The translations under genes were made by a program, and so were the position numbers. Shown here one piece after another: positions 17,748 through 29,300 of a DNA stretch of 64,000 nt; position 1 is the first letter of the stretch, and each line of letters starts with the position of its first letter. The notes beneath the pieces were generated by a model. That model searched no databases. It worked only from the letters and a program-made list of their open reading frames with translations, and had not been told where the DNA came from. This DNA comes from Kutzneria chonburiensis (GTDB lineage: Bacteria; Actinomycetota; Actinomycetes; Mycobacteriales; Pseudonocardiaceae): assembly GCF_028622115.1 (NCBI RefSeq), contig NZ_CP097263.1, forward strand, positions 4,898,001 to 4,962,000, given 5' to 3'.

Positions 17748-18341
17748 TCAGTAGCCGTAGCCGCCGGCACCGGGATCGATGCTGGTGGTCGGCGCGACCT
17801 TGGTGGCACTGCTGCCCTGGGTGTTGGCGCCGCCGGTCGCCGGGGCGCCCGCGGCCTTCTTGCCCTGCGGCGTGATCGCGTACCACTTCTGCATCAGGCC
17901 CTGGCCCTTGGCGTCGCCCGGGGCCTTGTCCTGCTTGTAGCGGTAGACGGCCCAGCCGTTGATGGTGATCTGCTTCTGGCCGTCCTTGCGCAGGATCACG
18001 CCGACCGCCGACTGGTCGATGCCGTCCAGCGTCGCCGTGCTGGACGTGGCCAGCTCCGGCGGCCAGGTGTCGGCGCACTTGTCGTAGCAGTTGGACACCG
18101 GCGGGTTGGCCGAGTCGCTGTCGAAGCGGTACAGGGTCATGCCGGCGGCGTCGGTGACGACCTGGCCGAGCTGGCCGACCGTGGTGGCGATCAGCTTGAC
18201 CTGGTTGGGGTCCGGCGGCTGCTGGTTCGTCTGCTGCTGGGCGGGCGGGGCTGCGGTCTGCTGCCCGCCGCCGCAGGCGGCCACAGTCGTCAGACCTAGG
18301 GCCGCCGACGTCGCCAGCACAAGAATGCGGGTCCGGTTCAT
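17748..18341 (-). CDS. Secreted lipoprotein with YX4D-type repeats (Lipoprotein_15/COG4315, SCO0930-like)
   Basis: 197 residues from ATG 18341. Signal peptide ends in a lipobox, TTVAAC, with Cys23 as the lipidated residue. A Gln/Pro-rich linker follows, then two related repeats, one around GMTLYRFDSDSANPPVSNC and one around GWAVYRYKQDKAPGD. The first is followed by the family's C..WPP segment (CYDKCADTWPP). Function unknown; membership of an ECF sigma locus suggests a cell-surface role or sensor partner. Upstream of the sigma gene on the same strand. Confidence 0.88.
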   Translation of the reverse strand: MNRTRILVLATSAALGLTTVAACGGGQQTAAPPAQQQTNQQPPDPNQVKLIATTVGQLGQVVTDAAGMTLYRFDSDSANPPVSNCYDKCADTWPPELATSSTATLDGIDQSAVGVILRKDGQKQITINGWAVYRYKQDKAPGDAKGQGLMQKWYAITPQGKKAAGAPATGGANTQGSSATKVAPTTSIDPGAGGYGY

Positions 18342-18448
18342 GGGCAGGGCTCCTCGGGGTCGACGTGGACACCCCAGAACACGGCAGCCATGGCTGACTG
18401 GTTCAGGTAACGGGGGAAGTTTTTGGCCGACCCCCTACGGTGCACCCC

Positions 18449-19609
18449 GTGACGAGGCGAAACCTGCTCCCGGCCGTCGTGCTCCTGCTGGCCACCGCCG
18501 GCGCCGCGGCCGACGGGGGCCAGCAGAGCGAGCTGGTCGTGTACGCCGGCGGTCGATTAGGGGCCGGCGTGGCCTGGCTGGACGCCCTGCTCGTGCTGGT
18601 CGCCGTGGTCGGCGCCACCGGAGCCGGGCTCGGATTCGGCCGCCGCTGGCCGGATGTGCTGGTCGTCACCGCGCCGGTGGACATCGCCCTGTTCGTCGCG
18701 GCCCTCGATCCGCCGGCTGATCTCCGGCTGGCGCTGGTGGTCGCGGCCACGGCCGTACGGATCCTGACGTTGTTGGCCGTGCTGGCCGGGGCGCAGGACG
18801 TGGGACTGCCGGCGTTGGCCGGCTTCGCCGTTGGCGGCTACGTGCTGGGCGGCTATCTGCCGGGGGCGCACTGGTTGCTGAGCGTGGGCGCGGTCGGCGG
18901 ATTGCTGGCCGCTGCTGTGCGACGGCCTGCCGCTTCTCGTCCGACGCCTACCCCACGCGGGAATTCCGAGTTCTCCGAGGCCTCCGGGTCCACTTCGGTC
19001 CGGTCCACTGTGGATCTGCGCGCGCTGGTCATCGGCGTGATCGCGGCCCTGCTTTCCCTTTTGTCCCTTCTCCTCCAGGGCATCTCGGCCCAGGAGACCC
19101 TGGGCGTGACCGGGTTCGCCTTCGCCGCAGCGGCCCTGGTGCTCGGCTCGCTGTTCGGCTGGCGATCACTGGCTTGGCTGGTGGCAACGACGCTGGTCGT
19201 GCTGGGCATCGGCCTGCCGACCGGCGTCGTGTGGCCGTTGGCGATCCTGGGCGTGGTCGCGGGCTGTGCACTGTCGTTCTTGCCGTTCCGAGCATTCATC
19301 GCCGCAGGACTGTGCGTGATTGCCGCCTTTGTCGGCGGTTTCGTCGTGTTTGCCGCATTGGCCGCCGTCGCCGCGTCGGCATTGCCGGCGCTTCGTGACC
19401 GCCGGTCGACACCGGTTGTGTTCGGACCGTTGCTCGCTGTCGCGGTGACGGCCGGCGCGGAATTGATTCTCTGGGCGACCGTCACGTTTGGCGGCCAGGA
19501 GGGCGGGGTACTTTTCGGCGACGGCCACGTGACGATTCCTCTGTTGTGCACGGCCGCCGTGCTGGCCGGGACACTTGCGGTCGTTGACCGGCGAACGATT
19601 AACAGTTAA
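18449..19609 (+). CDS. Polytopic membrane protein of unknown function
   Basis: 386 residues from GTG 18449 (a GTG nine bases earlier is in frame). Many hydrophobic helices (about nine or ten), separated by one hydrophilic stretch around residues 165-190 (PTPTPRGNSEFSEASGSTS). I recognise no family signature and no catalytic motif. TACGGT at 18436-18441 lies seven bases before GTG 18449, the right distance for a -10 element of a leaderless mRNA, which is why I prefer this start. Divergent from the lipoprotein gene. Confidence 0.7.
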   Translation: MTRRNLLPAVVLLLATAGAAADGGQQSELVVYAGGRLGAGVAWLDALLVLVAVVGATGAGLGFGRRWPDVLVVTAPVDIALFVAALDPPADLRLALVVAATAVRILTLLAVLAGAQDVGLPALAGFAVGGYVLGGYLPGAHWLLSVGAVGGLLAAAVRRPAASRPTPTPRGNSEFSEASGSTSVRSTVDLRALVIGVIAALLSLLSLLLQGISAQETLGVTGFAFAAAALVLGSLFGWRSLAWLVATTLVVLGIGLPTGVVWPLAILGVVAGCALSFLPFRAFIAAGLCVIAAFVGGFVVFAALAAVAASALPALRDRRSTPVVFGPLLAVAVTAGAELILWATVTFGGQEGGVLFGDGHVTIPLLCTAAVLAGTLAVVDRRTINS

Positions 19610-19702
19610 CCCCACCAGACCAAAGTAGCTACATCACGAGCGTTGCTCACACTTAGTTTTGCCTTTCCAGATCCCCTGCACCTGATCTGAAAAGGACAGT
19701 CC

Positions 19703-20542
19703 ATGAGCAACACGCTCTCACGCGTGGCAATCGCGCTCGCCGTGGCGGGCGCCGTCGGCGCCATGGTGACGCCGATCGCCACCGCGGCCCCGGCCCATCC
19801 CCTGCACCGGGCCAACGGCGCGCTGCCCTCCCAGCACCGCGTCCAGCACCGTGACGCCCTGGCGTTCCGGTCGGTCCCGAACACCCCGACCAGCGCCTCG
19901 CTGGCCCAGTACGCGGTCACCCCGGGCGACCAGGGCCAGGTCGGCTCCTGCGTGTCCTGGGCCATCGACTACTCGGCGATGAGCATCCTGGAGAACGAGC
20001 AGGGCATCACCGGCCACCCGCAGGCCCCGATGTACACCTACGCCCAGCTGGCCCGGGGCAACGACCAGGGCAGCACGCCCTCGGACACGTTCGACATCCT
20101 CACCTCGCAGGGCGTCGACACGATGGACGACTACTGGCAGGGCAACTTCGACTACACCACCCAGCCCGACAGCAACGAGCGGGCCAACGCCGCGAACTGG
20201 AAGCTCTCCGGCTACACGCCGATCAGCACCGGCAGCGGCATCAAGGCCGGCGTGCAGCAGGCCATCGCCAGCGGCCTGCCGGTGGCCATCTCCATCCCGG
20301 TGTACCAGAGCTTCGAGCGGATCTCCCGCTCGCAGGCCACCGACTACAGCTACTACCCGACCTCGGGCGACCAGTACATGGGCGGCCACGAGATCACCAT
20401 CATCGGCTACAACAGCAGCGGTGTCCGCGTGCAGAACTCGTGGGGCACCAACTGGGGTGACGGCGGCTTCATCAACCTGTCCTGGAACTACCTGGCCAAC
20501 CAGGTCGAGGAGGCCAACGCGGTCGGCAAGCTCGTCCAGTAA
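19703..20542 (+). CDS. Secreted C1 (papain-like) cysteine protease
   Basis: 279 residues from ATG 19703 with AAAGGA nine bases upstream. Signal peptide of about 29 residues ending ATA-AP, a short propeptide, then the papain core. Catalytic residues are in place: Gln77 and Cys83 in DQGQVGSCVSWA, His229 in GGHEITIIGYN, Asn245 in VQNSWGTNWGDGGF. Exported, probably matured by removal of the propeptide. Monocistronic: it has its own 93-bp promoter region and a terminator downstream. Confidence 0.93.
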   Translation: MSNTLSRVAIALAVAGAVGAMVTPIATAAPAHPLHRANGALPSQHRVQHRDALAFRSVPNTPTSASLAQYAVTPGDQGQVGSCVSWAIDYSAMSILENEQGITGHPQAPMYTYAQLARGNDQGSTPSDTFDILTSQGVDTMDDYWQGNFDYTTQPDSNERANAANWKLSGYTPISTGSGIKAGVQQAIASGLPVAISIPVYQSFERISRSQATDYSYYPTSGDQYMGGHEITIIGYNSSGVRVQNSWGTNWGDGGFINLSWNYLANQVEEANAVGKLVQ

Positions 20543-20555
20543 TCGCATAGTTCGT

Positions 20556-20607
20556 GCTTGGAAGGGGCTTTCCTGCACTCCGAGTGCAGGAAAGCCCCCT
20601 TCCAAGC
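20556..20607. terminator. Bidirectional terminator, copy 4 of the palindrome family
   Basis: Inverted repeat starting GCTTGGAAGGGGCTTTCC, with right arm GAGTGCAGGAAAGC onward. Arms differ only by one base in the G/C run. It carries the CTTTCC/GGAAAG variant of copy 2 in an otherwise copy-1-like arm. Lies between the convergent protease and uvrA genes. Confidence 0.85.
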
Positions 20608-20613
20608 GTCATG

Positions 20614-23475
<2,862 letters not shown>

Positions 23476-23666
23476 TGGTTCCCCTCTTCACGCAAGGACT
23501 GGCGGACGGAAAGATCGAAAGTGTGGTCGAGCCCCCATGTTATGCCGCGGGTCCGACAATTTGCGTCGAGGGTGGAGATCCGCAGGTCCAGGGCACTACC
23601 GGTCTGTGGTGGGTGGCCGTACGCTGGGTTAGGTATCTGATCACGCCGCGACGTCGGGATGAGCTG

Positions 23667-24446
23667 ATGGTCAGTAATACCTCCGCCACGCACACGTCCG
23701 AAGCCACTGGGGTCACCGTGCCGCCGCAACGGGTCCAGCAGTCCGACGCGGTCCGCGAGGCCGCCGCCGGCCTGGCCGCGGTGGAACAGGCGACCGGCAG
23801 ACTTCTCCAGGTCGTCGCGGACATGGACGACGCCGCGGCGCGGGGCGCCAGCGCCCTGCCCGGGTGGACGCGGGGACATGTGCTGACCCATCTGGCGCGC
23901 AACGCCGACGGGCTGGTCAACCTGCTGACCTGGGCCCGTACCGGCGTCGAGCACCCGATGTATGCCAGCAATGCCGACCGGGACATCGACATCGAGGAGG
24001 GCGCGCCGCGGTCGTTGTGGCTCCTCGAGCAGGACGTCGTGGCCGCCTGTGGGCGGTTCGCCGCCGCTGCCACCGGACTGGGTGACACCGCCTGGCAGGC
24101 CGAGGTGATGCTGCGCGGCAACCGGGCCGTACGGGCCCATCAGGTGCCGTGGAAGCGGGTCAGCGAGCTGTGGATCCACCTGGTCGACCTCGACGCCGGC
24201 GTCTCGTTCGACGACGTGCCGGTTGACGTGGCCGAACGCATCATCGGCGATTCACTGGCCCACTACCGTTCGCTGCCCGCTCGGCCGTCCTTCCGCCTCA
24301 CCGTCGGCAGCCGCAGCTGGGACGTGGCCGGTGATGGCGACGTGCACACCGTCACCGGCAGTAGCGGCGCCGCACTCTCCTGGGTGACCGGCCGCGGGGC
24401 TGCCGGCCTCTCCGGCGACGTCCCCGCGCTGCCACCCTGGCTGTGA
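23667..24446 (+). CDS. Mycothiol-dependent maleylpyruvate isomerase family protein (DinB/MDMPI fold)
   Basis: 259 residues from ATG 23667 (MVSNTSATHTSEATG); the frame is open 48 codons further upstream but the sequence there looks non-coding. N-terminal MDMPI metal-binding domain (about 25-170) with His in PGWTRGHVLTHLARNADGLV and HQVPWKRVSELWIHLVDLDA, the three-His zinc/thiol site pattern. Small C-terminal domain. The family uses mycothiol, the actinobacterial thiol. Divergent from uvrA and followed by an MBL gene, an arrangement common next to uvrA in actinobacteria. The substrate is not known. Confidence 0.87.
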   Translation: MVSNTSATHTSEATGVTVPPQRVQQSDAVREAAAGLAAVEQATGRLLQVVADMDDAAARGASALPGWTRGHVLTHLARNADGLVNLLTWARTGVEHPMYASNADRDIDIEEGAPRSLWLLEQDVVAACGRFAAAATGLGDTAWQAEVMLRGNRAVRAHQVPWKRVSELWIHLVDLDAGVSFDDVPVDVAERIIGDSLAHYRSLPARPSFRLTVGSRSWDVAGDGDVHTVTGSSGAALSWVTGRGAAGLSGDVPALPPWL

Positions 24447-24515
24447 GATCCACCCCATCGTGTGAACGCTCGGCCGCCATGGAGGGACGGTGGCCGAGCG
24501 ACTAAGTTCGGTGGT

Positions 24516-25193
24516 GTGGACGTTGTCGAGGAGTACACGGGACATGTCGAGCCCAACGGGCCGGCCGCGCGGCGCACGCTCGAGGCCCTGACCATCACCA
24601 AGATTTCCGTCGGGCCGATGGACAACAACGCGTATCTGCTGGTGTGCCGCCGTACCGGCGATGCCCTGCTGATCGACGCCGCCAACGACCCCGAGCGCTT
24701 GGCCGACCTGCTCGGCCACGACCCCGAGCGGCCGCGGTTGAAGACCATCGTCACCACCCACCAGCACGCCGACCACTGGCAGGCCCTCGGCGCCGTGGCC
24801 GGGGCCAACGGCTCCAACACCGCCGCCCACCCCCTCGACGCCGCTCCGCTGCCCGTCCCCCCCGACTTCCTCGTCGAGCACGGCTCCACCCTCGAGGTCG
24901 GCGAATCCGTCCTCGAGATCATCCACCTCCGCGGCCATACCCCCGGCTCCGTCGCCGTCCTCTACCGCGACCCCGCCGGCCACCCCCACCTCTTCACCGG
25001 CGACTCCCTCTTTCCAGGTGGCGTGGGCAAAACGTCGTCGCCGGAGAACTTCACGTCGCTGCTGAACGACGTGAAGTCGCGGTTGTTCGACGTCCTGCCG
25101 GACGACACGTGGTTCTACCCGGGGCATGGCGACGACTCGACGCTCGGCGAGCAGAAGCCCCACCTCGACGAATGGCGTTCACGCGGCTGGTGA
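24516..25193 (+). CDS. MBL-fold metallo-hydrolase (glyoxalase II-like)
   Basis: 225 residues from GTG 24516 (VDVVEEYTGHVEPNG). Metallo-beta-lactamase core: TTHQHADHWQALGA (the HxHxDH site), HLRGHTPGSVAVLY (His), LFTGDSLFPGGVGKT (Asp) and FYPGHGDDSTLGEQ (His). Dizinc hydrolase, related to the Rv1637c protein beside mycobacterial uvrA; substrate probably a thioester, possibly of mycothiol. Its last 156 bp recur, diverged, at 30756-30911 on the other side of the RHS region. A weak hairpin (24469-24498) precedes it. Confidence 0.9.
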   Translation: MDVVEEYTGHVEPNGPAARRTLEALTITKISVGPMDNNAYLLVCRRTGDALLIDAANDPERLADLLGHDPERPRLKTIVTTHQHADHWQALGAVAGANGSNTAAHPLDAAPLPVPPDFLVEHGSTLEVGESVLEIIHLRGHTPGSVAVLYRDPAGHPHLFTGDSLFPGGVGKTSSPENFTSLLNDVKSRLFDVLPDDTWFYPGHGDDSTLGEQKPHLDEWRSRGW

Positions 25194-25203
25194 GCAGGAC
25201 ACG

Positions 25204-25232
25204 GGGGCCGCCGACAGTCATGCGGCGGCCCC
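25204..25232. terminator. Hairpin terminator after the MBL gene
   Basis: Perfect 10-bp stem GGGGCCGCCG / CGGCGGCCCC with a 9-base loop, 10 bases after the MBL stop and just before the convergent gene at 25241. It differs from the hairpin that follows the second MBL 3' copy (30918-30953). Confidence 0.8.
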
Positions 25233-25240
25233 ACGTGGGT

Positions 25241-25675
25241 TCAGTCTTCGTATCGTTTCGTCACAACGAAGGCAGTGCCCGCGAGTGGCTCCCCAACGGG
25301 GGTCTTCGCCCAGCTGGCCAAGACTTCAGATTGCCCATCACTACGGTTCAGCAGTTCGACTATCTCCTCGAGAGCCGGCGGATCAGCCCTCACACAATCG
25401 AGCACCGGCTCACCCGTGGCGCTGCCGTATTCCTCCTCCGGCTCGTCAGGCACCCATTGGCAGATCTCGACTTTCCAGCCGTTGCGTTGCCACCGGCAGC
25501 CGGGGATCGGCGCCAGGACATTGAGGAAGTACCAGCCCGCTTCCTCGTCGTACGGATCGTCAGTGATCCCTAGATGCTCGATGAGCAACCGCGCTTCACT
25601 GTTGGCGCACTGCCGACTCGCCGCGAGAAGCAGCCGCAGGTCCGCAGCGGCGGGTTCAAGACGGGACTTGACCAC
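25241..25675 (-). CDS. Hypothetical protein
   Basis: 144 residues, acidic, soluble, no signal peptide; I recognise no family. GTG 25675 has GGAG six bases upstream. Oddly the frame stays open for about 49 codons further upstream with protein-like sequence (CWEFQFPFVAFGESAPGL) but without any usable start codon, ending at a stop inside the upstream gene. So the gene may be 5'-truncated, or a frameshift may separate it from the ORF at 25797. Its location beside an RHS toxin would suit an orphan immunity protein, but nothing proves this. Confidence 0.55.
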   Translation of the reverse strand: MVKSRLEPAAADLRLLLAASRQCANSEARLLIEHLGITDDPYDEEAGWYFLNVLAPIPGCRWQRNGWKVEICQWVPDEPEEEYGSATGEPVLDCVRADPPALEEIVELLNRSDGQSEVLASWAKTPVGEPLAGTAFVVTKRYED

Positions 25676-25796
25676 GCCCCACTCCAGGTCATTTAGGTTG
25701 TCACGATCCTCCTGAGCAAGCCCCGGTGCCGACTCGCCGAAGGCAACGAAGGGGAACTGGAATTCCCAGCAGCGACGCTTGTCCGATTCCGGAGGC

Positions 25797-26057
25797 TCAA
25801 CTCCCTCGCGCGTTTCGATCGGTCAACGCAGCCAGATGTGTGGTCGGATAGTGCGCGAGCCGCTCGCCTCGCTCGTCATACATGCTGACCGGCACCGTGG
25901 CGTAGGAGGAAATCCGATTCAGTGCATCAACGATCGGCGCAGCTAGCGCCATATTGTCCACGCTCGTGACCGTAGACGACACGACTCCGCCCGGCCCACG
26001 GTAGGTGGCCAGGATCTGCACTTTGCCACGGCTGGCATGGCGTGAATAGATTGTCAT
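25797..26057 (-). CDS. Hypothetical protein
   Basis: 86 residues from ATG 26057, chosen because GAAGGGG lies about seven bases upstream; another ATG six bases earlier is too close to that site. The sequence (SRHASRGKVQILATYRGPGG, later SSYATVPVSMYDERGERLAHY) has no domain I recognise and no membrane segment. It precedes the gene at 25241 on the same strand with a 121-bp gap that is open in the downstream gene's frame. Divergent from the RHS gene across a 279-bp region in which I see no other gene or clear palindrome. Confidence 0.5.
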   Translation of the reverse strand: MTIYSRHASRGKVQILATYRGPGGVVSSTVTSVDNMALAAPIVDALNRISSYATVPVSMYDERGERLAHYPTTHLAALTDRNARGS

Positions 26058-26336
26058 GGGCATGCCCCTTCAGCCGGCGCCACGACAGTGAGCTGGCAAG
26101 TAACAAGGAAGTTCAGTGGCGAGGCGGTGGCGCAAGCGCGATCCAACGCTCCATGCCTCGAAAGAAGTCAGCGGTGGCTCAGGTCCGATCCCGCGCTCCT
26201 TGCATCACCGCAACGGCACCCATGACCCGACCGGGACGGCAACAACTGACACGCGTGCCCATCAGCATCATCCGATCCGGTCGCACCGGTTCGGGCGATA
26301 TGCCAGGATCGACGAAGGTCGAAGGCAGGGGGCGAC

Positions 26337-29300
26337 TTGAGCGGATTTCATGTCGATCCGGATCACCTGGACAGGTCCGGCGGCAAGCTGGGGGACTTCG
26401 CGGAGAAGGTCTCGAGCGGCGGCGAGCGCCTACAGCAGGCGGGGCAGAACCTGCTGTCGCACGCCAGCGGCGACCGGTCGGGTGTGGGCGCGGTGGTGTC
26501 CAAGGTGTTCGGCCGCGGCCTTGAGATCACCGGCAAGGTGTTCAGCGAGGGCGGCCGGGTGGTGGGGGCCGCGGGCGGCCGGCTCAAGCAGAGTGGGCGG
26601 CTGTACCGGGAGTCGGACGAACACGCGCACAGCCTGCTTAATCGGCACAACCCGAAGGGTGCGCCGACGGGGCGGCGACCAGGCGGCGGCAACAAGCAAC
26701 CGAGGTCGGTTGGTGGTCGAGGCCAGGGCCGGAGGAACCGGTCGGCGCGGCGAACGGCGGGCGGCGACGCGCGTCGCGCTGGCCAGAGCGAACGGTCCGG
26801 GTGCACCAACGGCGACCCGATCAACATGCGGACTGGAGAGGTCGTCCTCCCCCAGACCGACGTGGGGCTGCCGGCAATTCTGCCGCTGGTGCTGACCCGC
26901 CGTCACCTGAGCGGTTACCGCCTCGGTCAGAGTTTCGGCCCGACCTGGGCATCCACCGTGGATCAGCGACTGGAGGTGGACGAGGAGGGCGTCTGCTTCG
27001 TCGCCGACGACGGCCGGGTGCTGATTTATCCACCCGTGACGGGCGACGGTGTGCTGCCGGTGGAGGGCGAACGCTGGCCACTGCACCGCGACGAGCACGG
27101 CGATTACGTGCTGAGCCAGCCGGACATGGACCGCACCCTCCACTTCGGACACGGCGACGATGTGTTGCCAATCGACGCGGTGGTGTCCTTGTACGGGCAG
27201 CGGATCGATTTCCGCTACGACGACAGTGGAACGCTGGTCGGCATCGACCACTCTGGCGGGTACCGGCTGACCGTGCTGACAGAGCACGAACGGGTGACCG
27301 GGCTCCGGCTCGGTGAAACGGTGCTGGTGGACTTCGGCTACGACGAGGACGGCCGGCTCACCGAGGTGATCAACTCGTCCCACCGGCCACAGGTCTTCGA
27401 ATACGACGACGCCGGCCGAATGGCGCGATGGGTGGATCGCAACGGCGAGTGGTATCGGTTCCACTACGACGGCCGGGGTCGCTGCCACCGCGCCGAGGGT
27501 TCGGGCGACGCGCTCGCCGGCCTGCTGGAGATCGACGACGACCGGCGGATCTCGGTGTGGACGAACTCGCTGGGCCACCGCACGACGTTCGAGTTCAACG
27601 AGCTGGACCAGATCGTCCGGCAGGTCGACCCGCTGGGCAACGCGACGCTGTCGGAGTGGGACCGCTACGATCGGCTGCTGGCGCGAACCGATCCACTGGG
27701 CCGCACGACCCGCTACACCTACGACGACCGGGGCAACCTGACCGCGGTGACCCGTCCCGACGGCACTCAGGACCGCACGGAGTACGACGACCGGGACCGA
27801 CCGGTCGTGCTGGTGGATCCGGACGGCGCGGTGTGGCGTCGATGGTACGACGACCGCGGCAACCTGGCGGAGGTCGTCGACCCGGCGGGTGCGACCACCC
27901 GCTACGGCTACGACGAGCGCAACCATCTGTCGTCGATCACGGATCCGCTCGGCGGCGTGTACCGCGTGACGACCGACGACGCCGGCCTGCCGACGGAGAC
28001 GGTCGACCCGCTCACCGTCACCGTGAGATACGAACGGGACGCCTTCGGCCGGATCAGCGCGATCACCAACCCGCTCGGGGACGTGACCCACTACGGCTGG
28101 TCGATCGAGGGCAAGCTGCTGTGGCGCACGACGGCGGACGGCTCGACGGAGCGCTGGGGATACGACGGTGAGGGCAACCAGATCGACGAGGTCGACGTGC
28201 TCGGCCGGTCGGTCCTGGTCGAAAGCACGCACTTCGACCTGCCGAGCGCGATCACCGAAGTCGACGGGACCCGCGTGGAGTACCGCTACGACAGCGAACT
28301 GCGGCTGACCGCCGTGGTGAACCAGCAGCGCCGGACCTGGCGCTATGACTACGACCCAGCTGGCCGGCTGATCAGGGAGACCGACTTCGACGGGCGCGAG
28401 ACCGGCTACGGCTACGACGCCGCCGGCCAGTTGGTGTCGAAGGTCGATGCCATGGGGCAGACCACCGAGTTCCGCCACGACAGCCTGGGCAATCTGGTGG
28501 AGCGGCGGTCGTCGGACGGCATGGTCGCGCGGTTCGAGTACGACGAGGTCGGCCGACTCTCCCGGGCTGTCAACGCGGACGCGGACGTCCGGTTCGAGCG
28601 GGACGCGCTCGGTCGGGTCGTCGCGGAGACCAGCAACGGCAACACGGTGTCCTGCCGGTACGACGCGCTCGGTCGCATGATTCAGCGGCGCACGCCGTCG
28701 GGGGCCGAGAGTGCGTGGAGCTACGACGCGGTGGGCCGACCGGCGGCGCTGCGCGCGGCCGGGCACGTGCTGGCGTTCGGCTACGACGTCGCCGGCCGTG
28801 AGGTACTGCGTTCCGTCGACGGCGGCCGACTACTGGCGCAGGCGTGGGACAGCAATCACCGACTGGTCGGCCAGTCCGTGGCGGGACTGCCGCAGCCGCG
28901 CCGGTTCCACTACCGGCGCGACGACTTCGTGACCACAGTGGACGATCCGTTGCGCGGGACTCGGCAGTACTCCCTTGACCCGCTGGGACGGGTCACCGCC
29001 GTGACCGGGCAGGGCTGGCAGGAGAGCTACCGCTACGACCAGACCGGCAGTCTGGTCCCGGCCGGCAACACCAGGCACTCCTTCGACCGGCTGGGCCGAT
29101 TGGTGTTGCGGCAGCGCAAACTTCCCTCGTCGAAGCCACAGAACTGGCACTACGCCTGGAATGCCGACAACCAGCTGGTCGAGGTGGTCACGCCGGACGG
29201 CAGCCGCTGGCGCTACCGTTACGACGCGTTGGGACGCCGCGTCAGCAAGCAGCGGCTGACTCCCAACGGCTCCGCGGTGGCGGAGCAGGTCGAGTTCACC

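Noticed and set aside
26116-26340. 74-codon ORF ending at the RHS start codon
   Set aside because: Tempting because its stop overlaps the TTG start, but the composition is His/Arg/Thr noise and no ribosome site is seen; more likely part of the RHS promoter region.
26430-28766. 778-codon minus-strand ORF opposite the RHS gene
   Set aside because: Periodic Val/Ala/Arg/His shadow produced by the YD repeats on the other strand.
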